A stretch of DNA of 44,306 nucleotides, taken from assembly GCA_039819065.1 (NCBI GenBank), contig JBCBSS010000051.1:1-44306 (forward strand). Direction: 5' to 3'. The stretch is from JBCBSS01 sp039819065. GTDB taxonomy: Bacteria > Bacteroidota > Bacteroidia > Cytophagales > Cyclobacteriaceae. The translations under genes and the position numbers were made by a program. Position 1 is the first letter of the stretch, and the number at the start of each line of letters is the position of its first letter. The notes under the pieces were generated by a model. It searched no databases. It worked only from the letters and a program-made list of their open reading frames with translations, and was not told the DNA's origin. This document shows positions 7,986 to 16,565 of the stretch, piece after piece.

Positions 7986-9413
7986 ATGAGAAAGATTTTA
8001 CTTTTTGAACTCAACGAAGTCCCTTTCAGGGTAATAGATCATTACTGCGAGCAATTCCCTTCATCCAACTTGGCAAGGATCATCAATAGAAGTTATCAGT
8101 ATGAAACACTAACTGAAGACGAAGGTCATTTACATCCTTGGACAACCTGGCCTACCTTACACAGAGGTATCTCCAATAAAGTACACAAAATAAAAGATTT
8201 CGGAGAAGACCTTTCTAAACTCAATAAAACGCACCCTCCATTATGGCAACTACTTCGTGATCAAGGCATTAGCGTTGGAGTCTATGGCTCCATGCATTCC
8301 TATCCATTACCCAAGGATGCGAATGATTATGACTTTTATGTGCCAGATCCTTTTGCGCAGACAAGTGACTGTGTCCCGAAATCCATAGAGCCTTTTCAGG
8401 CATTCAACCTTTCTATGGCTAGAAGGTCTGGCAGGAATATAGATTCGGGCATTGACTATAAGTCAGCCGTTAAGTTAGCAACTAAATTACCTGGATTAGG
8501 TATTAAGCTGAAAACAGCCACTTCTGTAGCTAGCCAACTTGTACAAGAAAGGGTCTCCCCTTGGAAAACCACTCGAAGAAGAACATATCAATCTGTACTT
8601 GCCTTTGATGTGTTCATGAAATTGCTTAAAAAGCACAAACCACAATTCGTCACATATCTTTCTAATCATGTCGCCGCCACTATGCACCGGTATTGGGCAG
8701 CTACTTTTCCAGATGATTACGAAAAGAATAACCTCAGCAACGAGTGGCTTCAGACATATGCCGGCGAAATTGATTTCGCCATGAACAAGTTTGACGAATT
8801 CCTTGGGGAATTGATCCCATTTATTGACAATAATCCTGATTATATGTTGGTAGTGGCGAGTAGTATGGGACAAGAAGCCACCAGTGCGGAATTAATTAAG
8901 ACAGAACTTGCTCTCAAGAATTTCAATAAGTTCTTCAGCAAACTTGAGTTGAGTAATGAAGATTGGGAGCAAATGCCCGCTATGCACCCGCAGTACAATG
9001 TGAAAGTCAATAAGGACAAGGTACACTTACTGGTTCAGAATCTGAACAAACTAAACATTAAAGGTGAGCCTCTAAGCTTTAGACAAAAAGATGAAGTATT
9101 CTTCAGCATTGACTTTGGGCATGTGGATATGGAAGAAAATGGTGTCCTGTATGAAAACCAAAGCGTATCATTGGAAGATTTTGGTTTGCACAATGAACAC
9201 GTAGATGAGGAAGCCGCCGGAACAGCTTATCATATACCGGAAGGTTCTATGATTATCTACGATCCCAAAGATGGTGCTAATAAGCAAAGAGAATTCAGAA
9301 TCAATACCACCAGATTCGCACCTAGTATACTGGAAAACTTTGAAATAGAAGTACCCAGCTACATGACAGATGAAAGAATAGAAGCCATTTCTGGTGCTCT
9401 GAAAGCAGTGTAA
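7986..9413 (+). CDS. Alkaline-phosphatase-superfamily (type I phosphodiesterase-like) protein
   Basis: A 475-residue protein without signal peptide or membrane segment. The fold is suggested by a first strand ILLFELNEVP, a nucleophile-like HPWTTWPTLHRG at residues 50-61 (candidate Thr54/Thr57), HVAATMHRYW at 228-237, and a late AYHIPEGSMIIYD with His416. In active relatives the first strand ends in an Asp metal ligand, and a later strand carries a Ser-Asp-His-Gly motif. Here these positions read Asn10-Glu11 and SSMGQ at 292-296, so two expected ligand sites are altered. It may be a non-catalytic or mechanistically different member. It is divergent from the polytopic membrane gene and lies inside the glycan locus. 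Superfamily membership is fairly sure; activity is not. Confidence 0.7.
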   Translation: MRKILLFELNEVPFRVIDHYCEQFPSSNLARIINRSYQYETLTEDEGHLHPWTTWPTLHRGISNKVHKIKDFGEDLSKLNKTHPPLWQLLRDQGISVGVYGSMHSYPLPKDANDYDFYVPDPFAQTSDCVPKSIEPFQAFNLSMARRSGRNIDSGIDYKSAVKLATKLPGLGIKLKTATSVASQLVQERVSPWKTTRRRTYQSVLAFDVFMKLLKKHKPQFVTYLSNHVAATMHRYWAATFPDDYEKNNLSNEWLQTYAGEIDFAMNKFDEFLGELIPFIDNNPDYMLVVASSMGQEATSAELIKTELALKNFNKFFSKLELSNEDWEQMPAMHPQYNVKVNKDKVHLLVQNLNKLNIKGEPLSFRQKDEVFFSIDFGHVDMEENGVLYENQSVSLEDFGLHNEHVDEEAAGTAYHIPEGSMIIYDPKDGANKQREFRINTTRFAPSILENFEIEVPSYMTDERIEAISGALKAV

Positions 9414-9429
9414 ACCTGACCGTTAGAAA

Positions 9430-10485
9430 CTAGTTTTTAACTTCAAGTGCGTTATTGGTCCATTGCCACGCACTTTCCATCATTTGGTCGATATTATATT
9501 GTGGTTCCCACCCCAGAACGGTTCTGGCTTTGGAATAATCGCTGTAAATGACCGCAACGTCTCCTGCTCTTCTACCTCCCAATTCGTAGTTGAGTTTGAT
9601 CCCAGAAGTTTTCTCAAAACATGTAATGGCTTCTAATACAGTTGTTCCCTTTCCAGAACCCAAGTTGATGATATCGTGGCTCTTATTACTTTTCTTGGTG
9701 ACTAAGTAATCCAATGCCATGATATGTGCATCGGCAATGTCTACCACGTGAATATAGTCTCTTATACAGCTACCATCCCTAGTGTCATAATCAGTGCCGT
9801 AAACCATGAATTTTGGGAAGCGGCCAAGAGCAGTGTAAATAAGTCTCGGCACCAGGTTATCAAAGTTGGTCTTGGGTAATTCTCCGTTCTTCCCTGAAGG
9901 GTCGGCACCAACCGGGTTAAAATAACGCAGAGATATCGCTTGAAAGCCATCCATAGATTTGGAAAAATTCTCCAGAATCTCTTCACCCATTTTCTTAGTC
10001 ATCGCATATGGAGATTTCAAGTCTCGCCCGGCCTCTGTATCTTCTGTTACAGGAGAGGGAAGATTATCTCCATAAACGGAACAACTGGAAGAGAATATGA
10101 AGTTATCAATATTGAATTTCCTACAACACTTCAAAAGGTTGATGGTAGAATTCAAGTTGTTATCGAAATATTCAAGCGGTTTTTCTACCGACTCTGGAAC
10201 AGACTTATAAGCGGCAAAATGGATAATACCGATCACGTTCTTTTCTTGCTCAAAAACGCTCTCTACCAATGCCAAGTCTTTTAAGTCTATTTGATAATTC
10301 TTAATCCTCTTACCGGTGATTTCCTCAATGCGGCCCACAACTTCGGCGTGAGAATTGACCAAATTATCGATTGATATAACCTCAAGCTCAGTTTTTTTGA
10401 GCAGCTCGATAACTGTCTGGGAACCAATGTAGCCGCAACCACCGGTGACGATTACTTGACCTTTAAGGGAGGGATAAGAATTCAT
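9430..10485 (-). CDS. galE: UDP-glucose 4-epimerase
   Basis: Interconverts UDP-glucose and UDP-galactose (or the N-acetyl forms), supplying galactose-type donors for surface glycans. It is 351 residues, a usual length. NAD-binding GGCGYIGS is at residues 15-22, the catalytic Ser-rich FSSSCSVYG at 131-139, and the Tyr160-x3-Lys164 pair in YAMTK. RYFNPVGADPSG and the late LGWEPQY follow the GalE pattern. It converges on the phosphatase-like gene, with 16 bases between stops. Whether it prefers UDP-Glc or UDP-GlcNAc cannot be told here. A related 4-epimerase is possible, but the overall pattern is GalE. Confidence 0.92.
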   Translation of the reverse strand: MNSYPSLKGQVIVTGGCGYIGSQTVIELLKKTELEVISIDNLVNSHAEVVGRIEEITGKRIKNYQIDLKDLALVESVFEQEKNVIGIIHFAAYKSVPESVEKPLEYFDNNLNSTINLLKCCRKFNIDNFIFSSSCSVYGDNLPSPVTEDTEAGRDLKSPYAMTKKMGEEILENFSKSMDGFQAISLRYFNPVGADPSGKNGELPKTNFDNLVPRLIYTALGRFPKFMVYGTDYDTRDGSCIRDYIHVVDIADAHIMALDYLVTKKSNKSHDIINLGSGKGTTVLEAITCFEKTSGIKLNYELGGRRAGDVAVIYSDYSKARTVLGWEPQYNIDQMMESAWQWTNNALEVKN

Positions 10486-10585
10486 GGTTAAATGATTAAA
10501 TCAGAATTAACTATTGTGTAGTAAATCTAATTCAAAAAACAACTCAATGAATAAAATAGAATGAGAAAAAAGTGTTAAGAATATC

Positions 10586-11758
10586 TTAAAGCTCCTTCAA
10601 CCTCTTTTTAGCTTCTTTATAAGCCGGATGTTTTCTTTTAGCAAGCTTCTTGACCTTTTTGTAGTATTCCTTGGCCTTGGTCTTATTTCCATCTACATCG
10701 GCATAGATTCTACCTAGATTGAGCATAGAATACAGATAGTAGCCTGTATCAGTAGCTTCAATTTCCTCGGCGAATTCCATGGCGCGATTATAACTTGTTT
10801 TGGCTTCTGGATATCGCTTACGGGTTTCGTAGACATGTCCTAGAAAAAAGGCCGCATACCTTCCGCTGGTGGCTTCATAACCTAATTTACCACTGTCTAT
10901 GTGAGTTAGAATCTTCTCAGCTACTGGTATTACATCGTTGAATTTACCATTGGAATAAAGTAACCGGGCGTAATAGCGGTGGAAGTAGGAGTTATCCGGA
11001 TACGTTTGATGTAGGTACTCTCCTATTTGCAATGCACTTCTTTTATCATTCTCGTAATTGTTTAAAATACGCATCAGGAATACTTGAGCCTCAGTGCGCG
11101 TATAAAACGCATTGAATGATACCTCCCTGAGCTGTTTGATGCCAAGTTCCTTATCTCCTTTCGGGAAGAATACCAGAATAGGTTTTAATAAAGGATAGTT
11201 TTCGGGAACCCAGACCGAGAAGTAATTATAGAGTGCATCTCCAAATAATAGCTCAGGGCTTAGTTCATGCTTTCCCTTGCTATCGTCTAAATACTTCAAT
11301 GCGTTTTTCCCGGCTGAGGCGGCCTTCCGCCATTGTTTACGTTGGTCTTCAGAATAAAGACGCCCCTTAAAACCGTATCCAGCGGCCAAGAAAAAAGATG
11401 CTTCTACTTTATGTTCTGACTTTTTCCTCAGGCGTTTAGCGACATATATGACGGTATCCATGTATGACAAAAAGCGGTCATCATGGCTAGTATCACGGGT
11501 GTTGGGCAGGATTTTCCACCACTCACTGAGGCCAAGTAAGAAATATGGTAGTGGGTGCCAGGCGTACTTTTGTTTCAGCCATCTAAACTGCTGCTCAGCC
11601 TTAGCAAACTTGAAATTATACAGATCGTTAAGGGCTTGGGTGGCTTCAATCTGAATCTTCAGATCCGAAAGCAAGATAATAGTAGTATCTTTTTTCTGTG
11701 CATTAGCCATCAAGGCGCAGCATGCCAGCAACACGATCAATAAAGACTTTAACATCAT
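10586..11758 (-). CDS. Exported TPR-repeat protein
   Basis: A protein of about 390 residues exported to the periplasm, with tetratricopeptide-like helical repeats. I start at the tandem ATGs at 11758/11755, which give a clean signal peptide (MMLKSLLIVLLACCALMANA, cut before Gln). The open frame continues upstream to 12028, but those extra 90 residues overlap the divergent gene and have no family look. Repeat-like helices occur through the mature chain, for example FKFAKAEQQFRWLKQKY, then YPEAKTSYNRAMEFAEE and TKAKEYYKKVKKLAKR near the C-terminus. The very C-terminus is Lys/Arg rich. It sits 100 bases upstream of galE on the same strand. The partner is unknown. Confidence 0.8.
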   Translation of the reverse strand: MMLKSLLIVLLACCALMANAQKKDTTIILLSDLKIQIEATQALNDLYNFKFAKAEQQFRWLKQKYAWHPLPYFLLGLSEWWKILPNTRDTSHDDRFLSYMDTVIYVAKRLRKKSEHKVEASFFLAAGYGFKGRLYSEDQRKQWRKAASAGKNALKYLDDSKGKHELSPELLFGDALYNYFSVWVPENYPLLKPILVFFPKGDKELGIKQLREVSFNAFYTRTEAQVFLMRILNNYENDKRSALQIGEYLHQTYPDNSYFHRYYARLLYSNGKFNDVIPVAEKILTHIDSGKLGYEATSGRYAAFFLGHVYETRKRYPEAKTSYNRAMEFAEEIEATDTGYYLYSMLNLGRIYADVDGNKTKAKEYYKKVKKLAKRKHPAYKEAKKRLKEL

Positions 11759-11900
11759 TCTACGGTACACATCGACTAAAATATAAATTAAGTTTATCAA
11801 TAAATAGTTTAAAATGTTAGCCTGCATTATGAAGTTTGCGTAACGCTTGAAAAAGCAGATTATTACCTTTTGACTATCTATTTCTACAAACCTTGAAACA

Positions 11901-12551
11901 TTGAGAAACAATAGAACCAGTTTTTTCAATAGCACACTTACTTCGGCATTAGAAACCCGGTCCGCTTTACTATTCGTCCTATTGTGCTTATCTACTTTGG
12001 TGCTACTATTGCTAAAAAAGATTTTCATAGAAAACCAGACGGCGGCCTTTGAGATATTAGAAGAGCGAGGTGAGATGGGCGTAATTCACATCATTAATAC
12101 CCTTCAGTACTTTTCGATTCCGCTGGTTTATCTTTTCAAACTTTCTCTGACTGCCTTTATTCTTTGGATTGGCTCATTCATGTTCGGCTACAAAATCACA
12201 TTTTCCAAAATGTGGCAAATATGTATCATCGCTGAGTTCATTTTTTTCCTGCCGGAAATAATAAAAATAGGTTGGTTTTTATTCGTAGATACAGATCCAG
12301 ATTTTTTCGATATAAGGAGATTCTACCCATTGTCGATGATTAGTTTATATAATATTGAGGATTTGCCAGATAAGTGGTTTTACCCTCTCAAGGCAGCCAA
12401 TTTGTTCGAGGTACTTTATTGGTTCTTGCTCGCCGCACTAATTAACCTTTCTGCCAGAAAAAAGAGAAGTATCGCTACAGCCATTGTATTCAGTTCGTAC
12501 GTGCCATTATTTATAATTTGGTTGGCCATTTACGTGTCGGTTTACAAATAA
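11901..12551 (+). CDS. Small multi-pass membrane protein of unknown function
   Basis: A 216-residue protein with about five hydrophobic segments (near residues 22-40, 68-95, 104-125, 165-183 and 192-213). The start is a TTG at 11901: an in-frame stop lies at 11871-11873, and the next Met (residue 59) would delete the first membrane segment. Between segments there is a short region with DTDPDFFDIRRFYPLSM that looks extracytoplasmic. I do not recognise a named family; the layout is loosely like Yip1-type or DUF-class four-to-five-span proteins. It is divergent from the TPR gene (142-base gap) and upstream of the DUF2723 gene by 123 bases. Confidence 0.65.
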   Translation: MRNNRTSFFNSTLTSALETRSALLFVLLCLSTLVLLLLKKIFIENQTAAFEILEERGEMGVIHIINTLQYFSIPLVYLFKLSLTAFILWIGSFMFGYKITFSKMWQICIIAEFIFFLPEIIKIGWFLFVDTDPDFFDIRRFYPLSMISLYNIEDLPDKWFYPLKAANLFEVLYWFLLAALINLSARKKRSIATAIVFSSYVPLFIIWLAIYVSVYK

Positions 12552-12674
12552 TATTCGATGCGTGTTGGCGTTGTTGCATTGGTGGTGCAATTTGCCATTG
12601 ATGTGGCAGCAGTTGTGAAATATTTGCTATTTTCGCCATTCATATTCAAAATTCTATAGAAACATTTTTCCACA

Positions 12675-15632
12675 ATGGATTTCAAAAAAATTAATAACCT
12701 AACTGGCTGGTTTGTCTTTCTAATCGCCACAGTGGTTTATTTGCTTACCCTTGAGATGACCGCAAGCTTTTGGGACTGTGGGGAGTTTATAGCTGTGTCT
12801 TATAAGCTGATGGTGCCACACCCTCCTGGAGCACCTCTATTTCTGTTGATAGGAAGAATGTTCTCATTTCTTGCCTTGGGTGATGTGACAAGGGTAGCCT
12901 ACTGGATCAATGTCTCGAGTGTATTAAGTAGTAGCTTCACCATTCTATTTCTATTCTGGAGTATCACGCTAATTGGAAGAAAGATTCTACGTGTCAAGGA
13001 CGGAGATGACATTCCGATGAGTAAGACACTATTGCTAATGGGAGCCGGGTTGGTTGGTTCATTAGCCTATACATTCTCAGATTCTTTCTGGTTTTCTGCC
13101 GTTGAAGCAGAAGTATATGCTATGTCTTCTTTCTTTACCGCTTTTGTATTCTGGGCCATACTCAAATGGGAACTGATAGAAGATGAAAGTCGGGCCAATC
13201 GTTGGTTAATATTGATAGCCTACATGATGGGGCTTTCTATAGGCGTTCACCTTCTTAACCTTGTTACCATTCCTGCCTTGGGCTTAATCTACTATTTCAA
13301 GAAACATAGGGTAAGCGTGACTGGTATTGTAGTAACCATGTTGATCAGTGGTTTCTTCATTATTCTGATCAACAATTTCATCATACCAGGCCTACCATCG
13401 ATTGCCGGTGCATTCGATTTAACATTCGTAAATAGCTTTGGGTTACCATTCGGGTCAGGAGTGCTTCTCTTTGGGTTACTTTTGATTGGAGGTTTGGTAG
13501 CTGGTATTTACTATTCTGCCAAAAAAGGAGCTGTAATCTTGAATACTGCATTGCTAGGTCTGGCCTTCATTCTAATAGGCTATTCTTCATATGCCGTTAT
13601 CGTAATACGTTCTAATTTCGACCCTCCTATCGATGAGAATAACCCGGAAGACGTAATGAGTTTTGTGCGTTATCTCAAAAGAGAGCAGTATGGCGATCGT
13701 CCACTCCTTTACGGTCAATATTACACGGCACAACCTACCGGTTCTGAGCAAGGAGATTGGGTTTATACTAAAGGTGAAGAAAAATACGAGCCTACGGACA
13801 GGAAGATAAAATATACTTACAGCCCTGAGGAATCTACTATTCTACCTAGAATATACAGCACTGACCCTAACCATCAACGGATATATCGTGAAGTACTCGG
13901 CCTGCAAAATGGCGAACAACCAGGCTTCGGAGATAACGTCCGGTTTCTTATGATTCATCAGTTGAGGAAGATGTATTTCAGGTATTTCTTCTGGAATTTT
14001 GTGGGGAGGGATAGTGACATACAAGACGCCGAAGTACTATGGCCCTGGGAGTCATTTGAAGATACACCAGAGCTGCTAGCCAAAAATCGGGGTCGTAATA
14101 ATTTCCTTGCTATTCCATTGATACTAGGGCTAATTGGGCTGGTTTTCAACCTGAGAAAAGACCCGAAGAGTTTTGTAGTAGTGGCGATGTTATTCTTCCT
14201 CACCGGAATTGCGTTAATTCTATACCTGAATTCACCGCCGGTAGAACCAAGGGAGAGGGATTATATATACGTGGGATCATTCTACGCTTTTGCAGTGTGG
14301 ATAGGATTATCGGTGATGGCCTTAGCCGAAGGTATGGGCCGATTTATTAAAGAAGGGAAAACGGCCGCTGGAATAGCTACTATTGTATGCTTGACCGCTC
14401 CGGTTTTAATGGCAACTGAGGGTTGGAATGACCATGACCGTTCAGATCGCTACTTCTCAGTAGACTCTGCAAAGAACTTCTTGGCCTCATGTGCCCCCAA
14501 TGCTATCATTTTCACTGGTGGTGATAATGATACCTTCCCACTATGGTATGTTCAGGAAGTAGAGGGCTTTAGAACCGACGTTAGGGTGGTAGTGTTGAGC
14601 TACTTTAATACGGACTGGTATGTCGATCAAATGACCAGGCCTGCCTACGAATCTGCACCATTCCCATTCACCCTGACCAAAGAGAATTATCAACAAGGTG
14701 GTTATAATGACTATTTGGTGTATCGCAATATGAACATCAAAAATGAACTGGACATCAAACAGTTCATTCAATTGATCAAAAATAACCATCCAGGGTTGAA
14801 GGGTGATGGCTTTAACTTTGTGCCTAGTAAAACCATGGCGCTTAAAATCGATAAGCAGGATGTGATTTCCAAGGGTATTATTCCAGAAGGCATGGATAGC
14901 TTGGTGGTTGACAAGATGGTTTGGAATATGAAAGGCAATATTCTTGAGAAAAAGGATTTGATGATTTTGGACATTTTGGCCACCAACAACTGGGAGCGTC
15001 CGATTTATCTAAACAATACTTCCATTTCCCAGATCAAACTAGATTTGACTAAGTATGCTATACAGGAAGGAAACGCCTATCGCATCCTACCTATTGAGAA
15101 CCCTGTTCAAGGAAAACCTTTTGTGAATACGGAATTGATGTACGAAAATATGATGGAGAATTTCCATTATAGAGAGTTGGATAATCCGAAAGTTTACTAT
15201 AACGAGGACTATCGAAACTTTGCGTTGAACTTGAGGAGTAACATGAACACACTGGCCGAGGCACTTATCGATGAAGGTAAGAATGAGAAGGCGCGTACCT
15301 TAATTTTCAAGACTTTGGAGCGAATTCCAGACGCATCTATCCCATTTGACTATGCTACTACTTCTACCGTCGATCTACTGTTTAGAATAGGGGAAAAAGA
15401 AAAGGCAGTTGAGATTGCTCAACTAATGACTAGAAGGGCTAACGAGTCGCTGGAATATAGAATTGACAAGCAAGAGTTAGGATCAATAGTTATTCAACGA
15501 GACTTCTTCATAATGGCTAGCTTACAGCGTACCTTACTCCAAAATGGTGAGGCTGAACTAGCCAAAAGCATCGAAAATGACTATAACGCTCGTAATGATC
15601 AGTTACGAATCTACACAAGGGGTAGACAGTAA
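12675..15632 (+). CDS. DUF2723 membrane protein, putative protein/lipid-linked glycosyltransferase (GT-C type)
   Basis: A 985-residue protein. It has a polytopic N-terminal half with about eleven membrane segments, then a long soluble extracytoplasmic part from about residue 600. The DUF2723 hallmark is clear: LTLEMTASFWDCGEFIAVSY (about residues 25-44) and MVPHPPGAPLFLLIGR. The Asp34/Glu37 of DCGE lie in the first outer loop, where GT-C enzymes keep a catalytic acid. The family is widespread in Bacteroidota and has been linked to O-glycosylation (family knowledge). The soluble part includes FTGGDNDTFPLWYVQEVEG, and the final 150 residues are helical and TPR-like. Acceptor and donor are not visible. 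Confidence 0.85.
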   Translation: MDFKKINNLTGWFVFLIATVVYLLTLEMTASFWDCGEFIAVSYKLMVPHPPGAPLFLLIGRMFSFLALGDVTRVAYWINVSSVLSSSFTILFLFWSITLIGRKILRVKDGDDIPMSKTLLLMGAGLVGSLAYTFSDSFWFSAVEAEVYAMSSFFTAFVFWAILKWELIEDESRANRWLILIAYMMGLSIGVHLLNLVTIPALGLIYYFKKHRVSVTGIVVTMLISGFFIILINNFIIPGLPSIAGAFDLTFVNSFGLPFGSGVLLFGLLLIGGLVAGIYYSAKKGAVILNTALLGLAFILIGYSSYAVIVIRSNFDPPIDENNPEDVMSFVRYLKREQYGDRPLLYGQYYTAQPTGSEQGDWVYTKGEEKYEPTDRKIKYTYSPEESTILPRIYSTDPNHQRIYREVLGLQNGEQPGFGDNVRFLMIHQLRKMYFRYFFWNFVGRDSDIQDAEVLWPWESFEDTPELLAKNRGRNNFLAIPLILGLIGLVFNLRKDPKSFVVVAMLFFLTGIALILYLNSPPVEPRERDYIYVGSFYAFAVWIGLSVMALAEGMGRFIKEGKTAAGIATIVCLTAPVLMATEGWNDHDRSDRYFSVDSAKNFLASCAPNAIIFTGGDNDTFPLWYVQEVEGFRTDVRVVVLSYFNTDWYVDQMTRPAYESAPFPFTLTKENYQQGGYNDYLVYRNMNIKNELDIKQFIQLIKNNHPGLKGDGFNFVPSKTMALKIDKQDVISKGIIPEGMDSLVVDKMVWNMKGNILEKKDLMILDILATNNWERPIYLNNTSISQIKLDLTKYAIQEGNAYRILPIENPVQGKPFVNTELMYENMMENFHYRELDNPKVYYNEDYRNFALNLRSNMNTLAEALIDEGKNEKARTLIFKTLERIPDASIPFDYATTSTVDLLFRIGEKEKAVEIAQLMTRRANESLEYRIDKQELGSIVIQRDFFIMASLQRTLLQNGEAELAKSIENDYNARNDQLRIYTRGRQ

Positions 15633-15644
15633 AGGGTTTGACTC

Positions 15645-15681
15645 AAGCTGTTTCCACAAGCGTATTCTGTGGGAACAGCTT
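15645..15681. terminator. Hairpin terminator between convergent genes
   Basis: A 14-bp stem (left arm 15645-15658, right arm 15668-15681, one G-T pair, 9-base loop) lies between the stop of the DUF2723 gene and the stop of the facing methyltransferase. T-rich sequence follows on the plus strand. It probably ends transcripts from both sides. Confidence 0.7.
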
Positions 15682-15689
15682 TGATTTAT

Positions 15690-16469
15690 TTACTTAGCTT
15701 TTCGAAAAACTCCAAACAGGTCAAGGCTGGTATTTCCGTCATGTGAAAGGAGATAATCTTCGTGACTGATGGTATTAACAAGTCCATCATTGCCTTTCTG
15801 AAGTTTGTTTCGGTTGAGTCTATTCAAAATATCATAAGGTACTCTTAGTACGGAGGCAGGTAACTTGTATTGAAGGTTGAAGATGTCAAAGCGGGTAATT
15901 TTCCGAACAGACTTCCTATTGGCTTCATAGTATTCCATCACCTTATCATTACCTGAAACGCCCTTCATTTCTACTTCATCAAAAATTCCGCTGGCGAGAT
16001 CAGTTAATTGACTAGCTGTATACTCCCTGATATGCCAGGGATTCCTTGTAAGGGTCTTTTTTATGTTGGGTGTGGTAATGAGCGCAACGCCACCAGGCTT
16101 TAGCACACGATAGATTTCTTCCAAAAACAGCTTATCGTCCTGAATGTGTTCGATTACCTGAAAGCTCACTATTGAATCAAAGCGGTCAGACTCAATACCA
16201 TCAAATGGAGGGATGTTACCCTGAATGAAATTGACGTGCTCATATTTACTTTTCAATTGCTCGATTATCTCTCCAATCTTATCGATCGCAGTGTACTCGG
16301 AAACAAGTGGCGATAATAATTCTAGCCCTCTTCCCTCTCCGCAGCCCAATTCTAATAGGCTACCACTCACGTATTCTTTGGCCAGGTAATAGGCTTTCAA
16401 GAGCCTCTGGTGTATTGGATTATCAGAAACGATTTTATCTGAAGCTATTTCCGTTGTATATACTGACAT
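15690..16469 (-). CDS. Class I SAM-dependent methyltransferase (UbiE/Methyltransf_11 type)
   Basis: A 259-residue cytoplasmic methyltransferase. SAM motif I is LLELGCGEGRGLELL at residues 39-53, with a downstream FDSIVSFQVIEHIQDD motif and a post-motif LKPGGVALITTPN. The C-terminal 100 residues are basic (NRKSVRKITRFDIFNLQYK) and resemble methyltransferases found beside envelope glycan genes. The substrate is unknown. Its neighbours (DUF2723 protein and GWxTD protein) do not settle whether it acts on a sugar, quinone or other small molecule. It is convergent with the DUF2723 gene and divergent from the GWxTD gene, so it is a one-gene unit. Confidence 0.82.
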   Translation of the reverse strand: MSVYTTEIASDKIVSDNPIHQRLLKAYYLAKEYVSGSLLELGCGEGRGLELLSPLVSEYTAIDKIGEIIEQLKSKYEHVNFIQGNIPPFDGIESDRFDSIVSFQVIEHIQDDKLFLEEIYRVLKPGGVALITTPNIKKTLTRNPWHIREYTASQLTDLASGIFDEVEMKGVSGNDKVMEYYEANRKSVRKITRFDIFNLQYKLPASVLRVPYDILNRLNRNKLQKGNDGLVNTISHEDYLLSHDGNTSLDLFGVFRKAK

Positions 16470-16565
16470 ACAAATGATCTTTAAGAATTCGCAAATTTAA
16501 AGGACTAGCAAGGTTTTTGGTTTAAAAAAATTTTAATTTTCTCACACGTTAAGTGCATCATTGAA

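Noticed and set aside
9422..9441. Palindrome GTTAGAAACTAGTTTTTAAC at the convergent phosphatase-like/galE ends
   Set aside because: It could be a short bidirectional terminator, but it overlaps the galE stop, the stem is AT-rich and the loop minimal, so support is too weak.
12542..12730. A 62-codon minus-strand frame upstream of the DUF2723 gene
   Set aside because: Thr/Asn/Ala-rich shadow of TTG-rich intergenic sequence, overlapping the true start of the DUF2723 gene.
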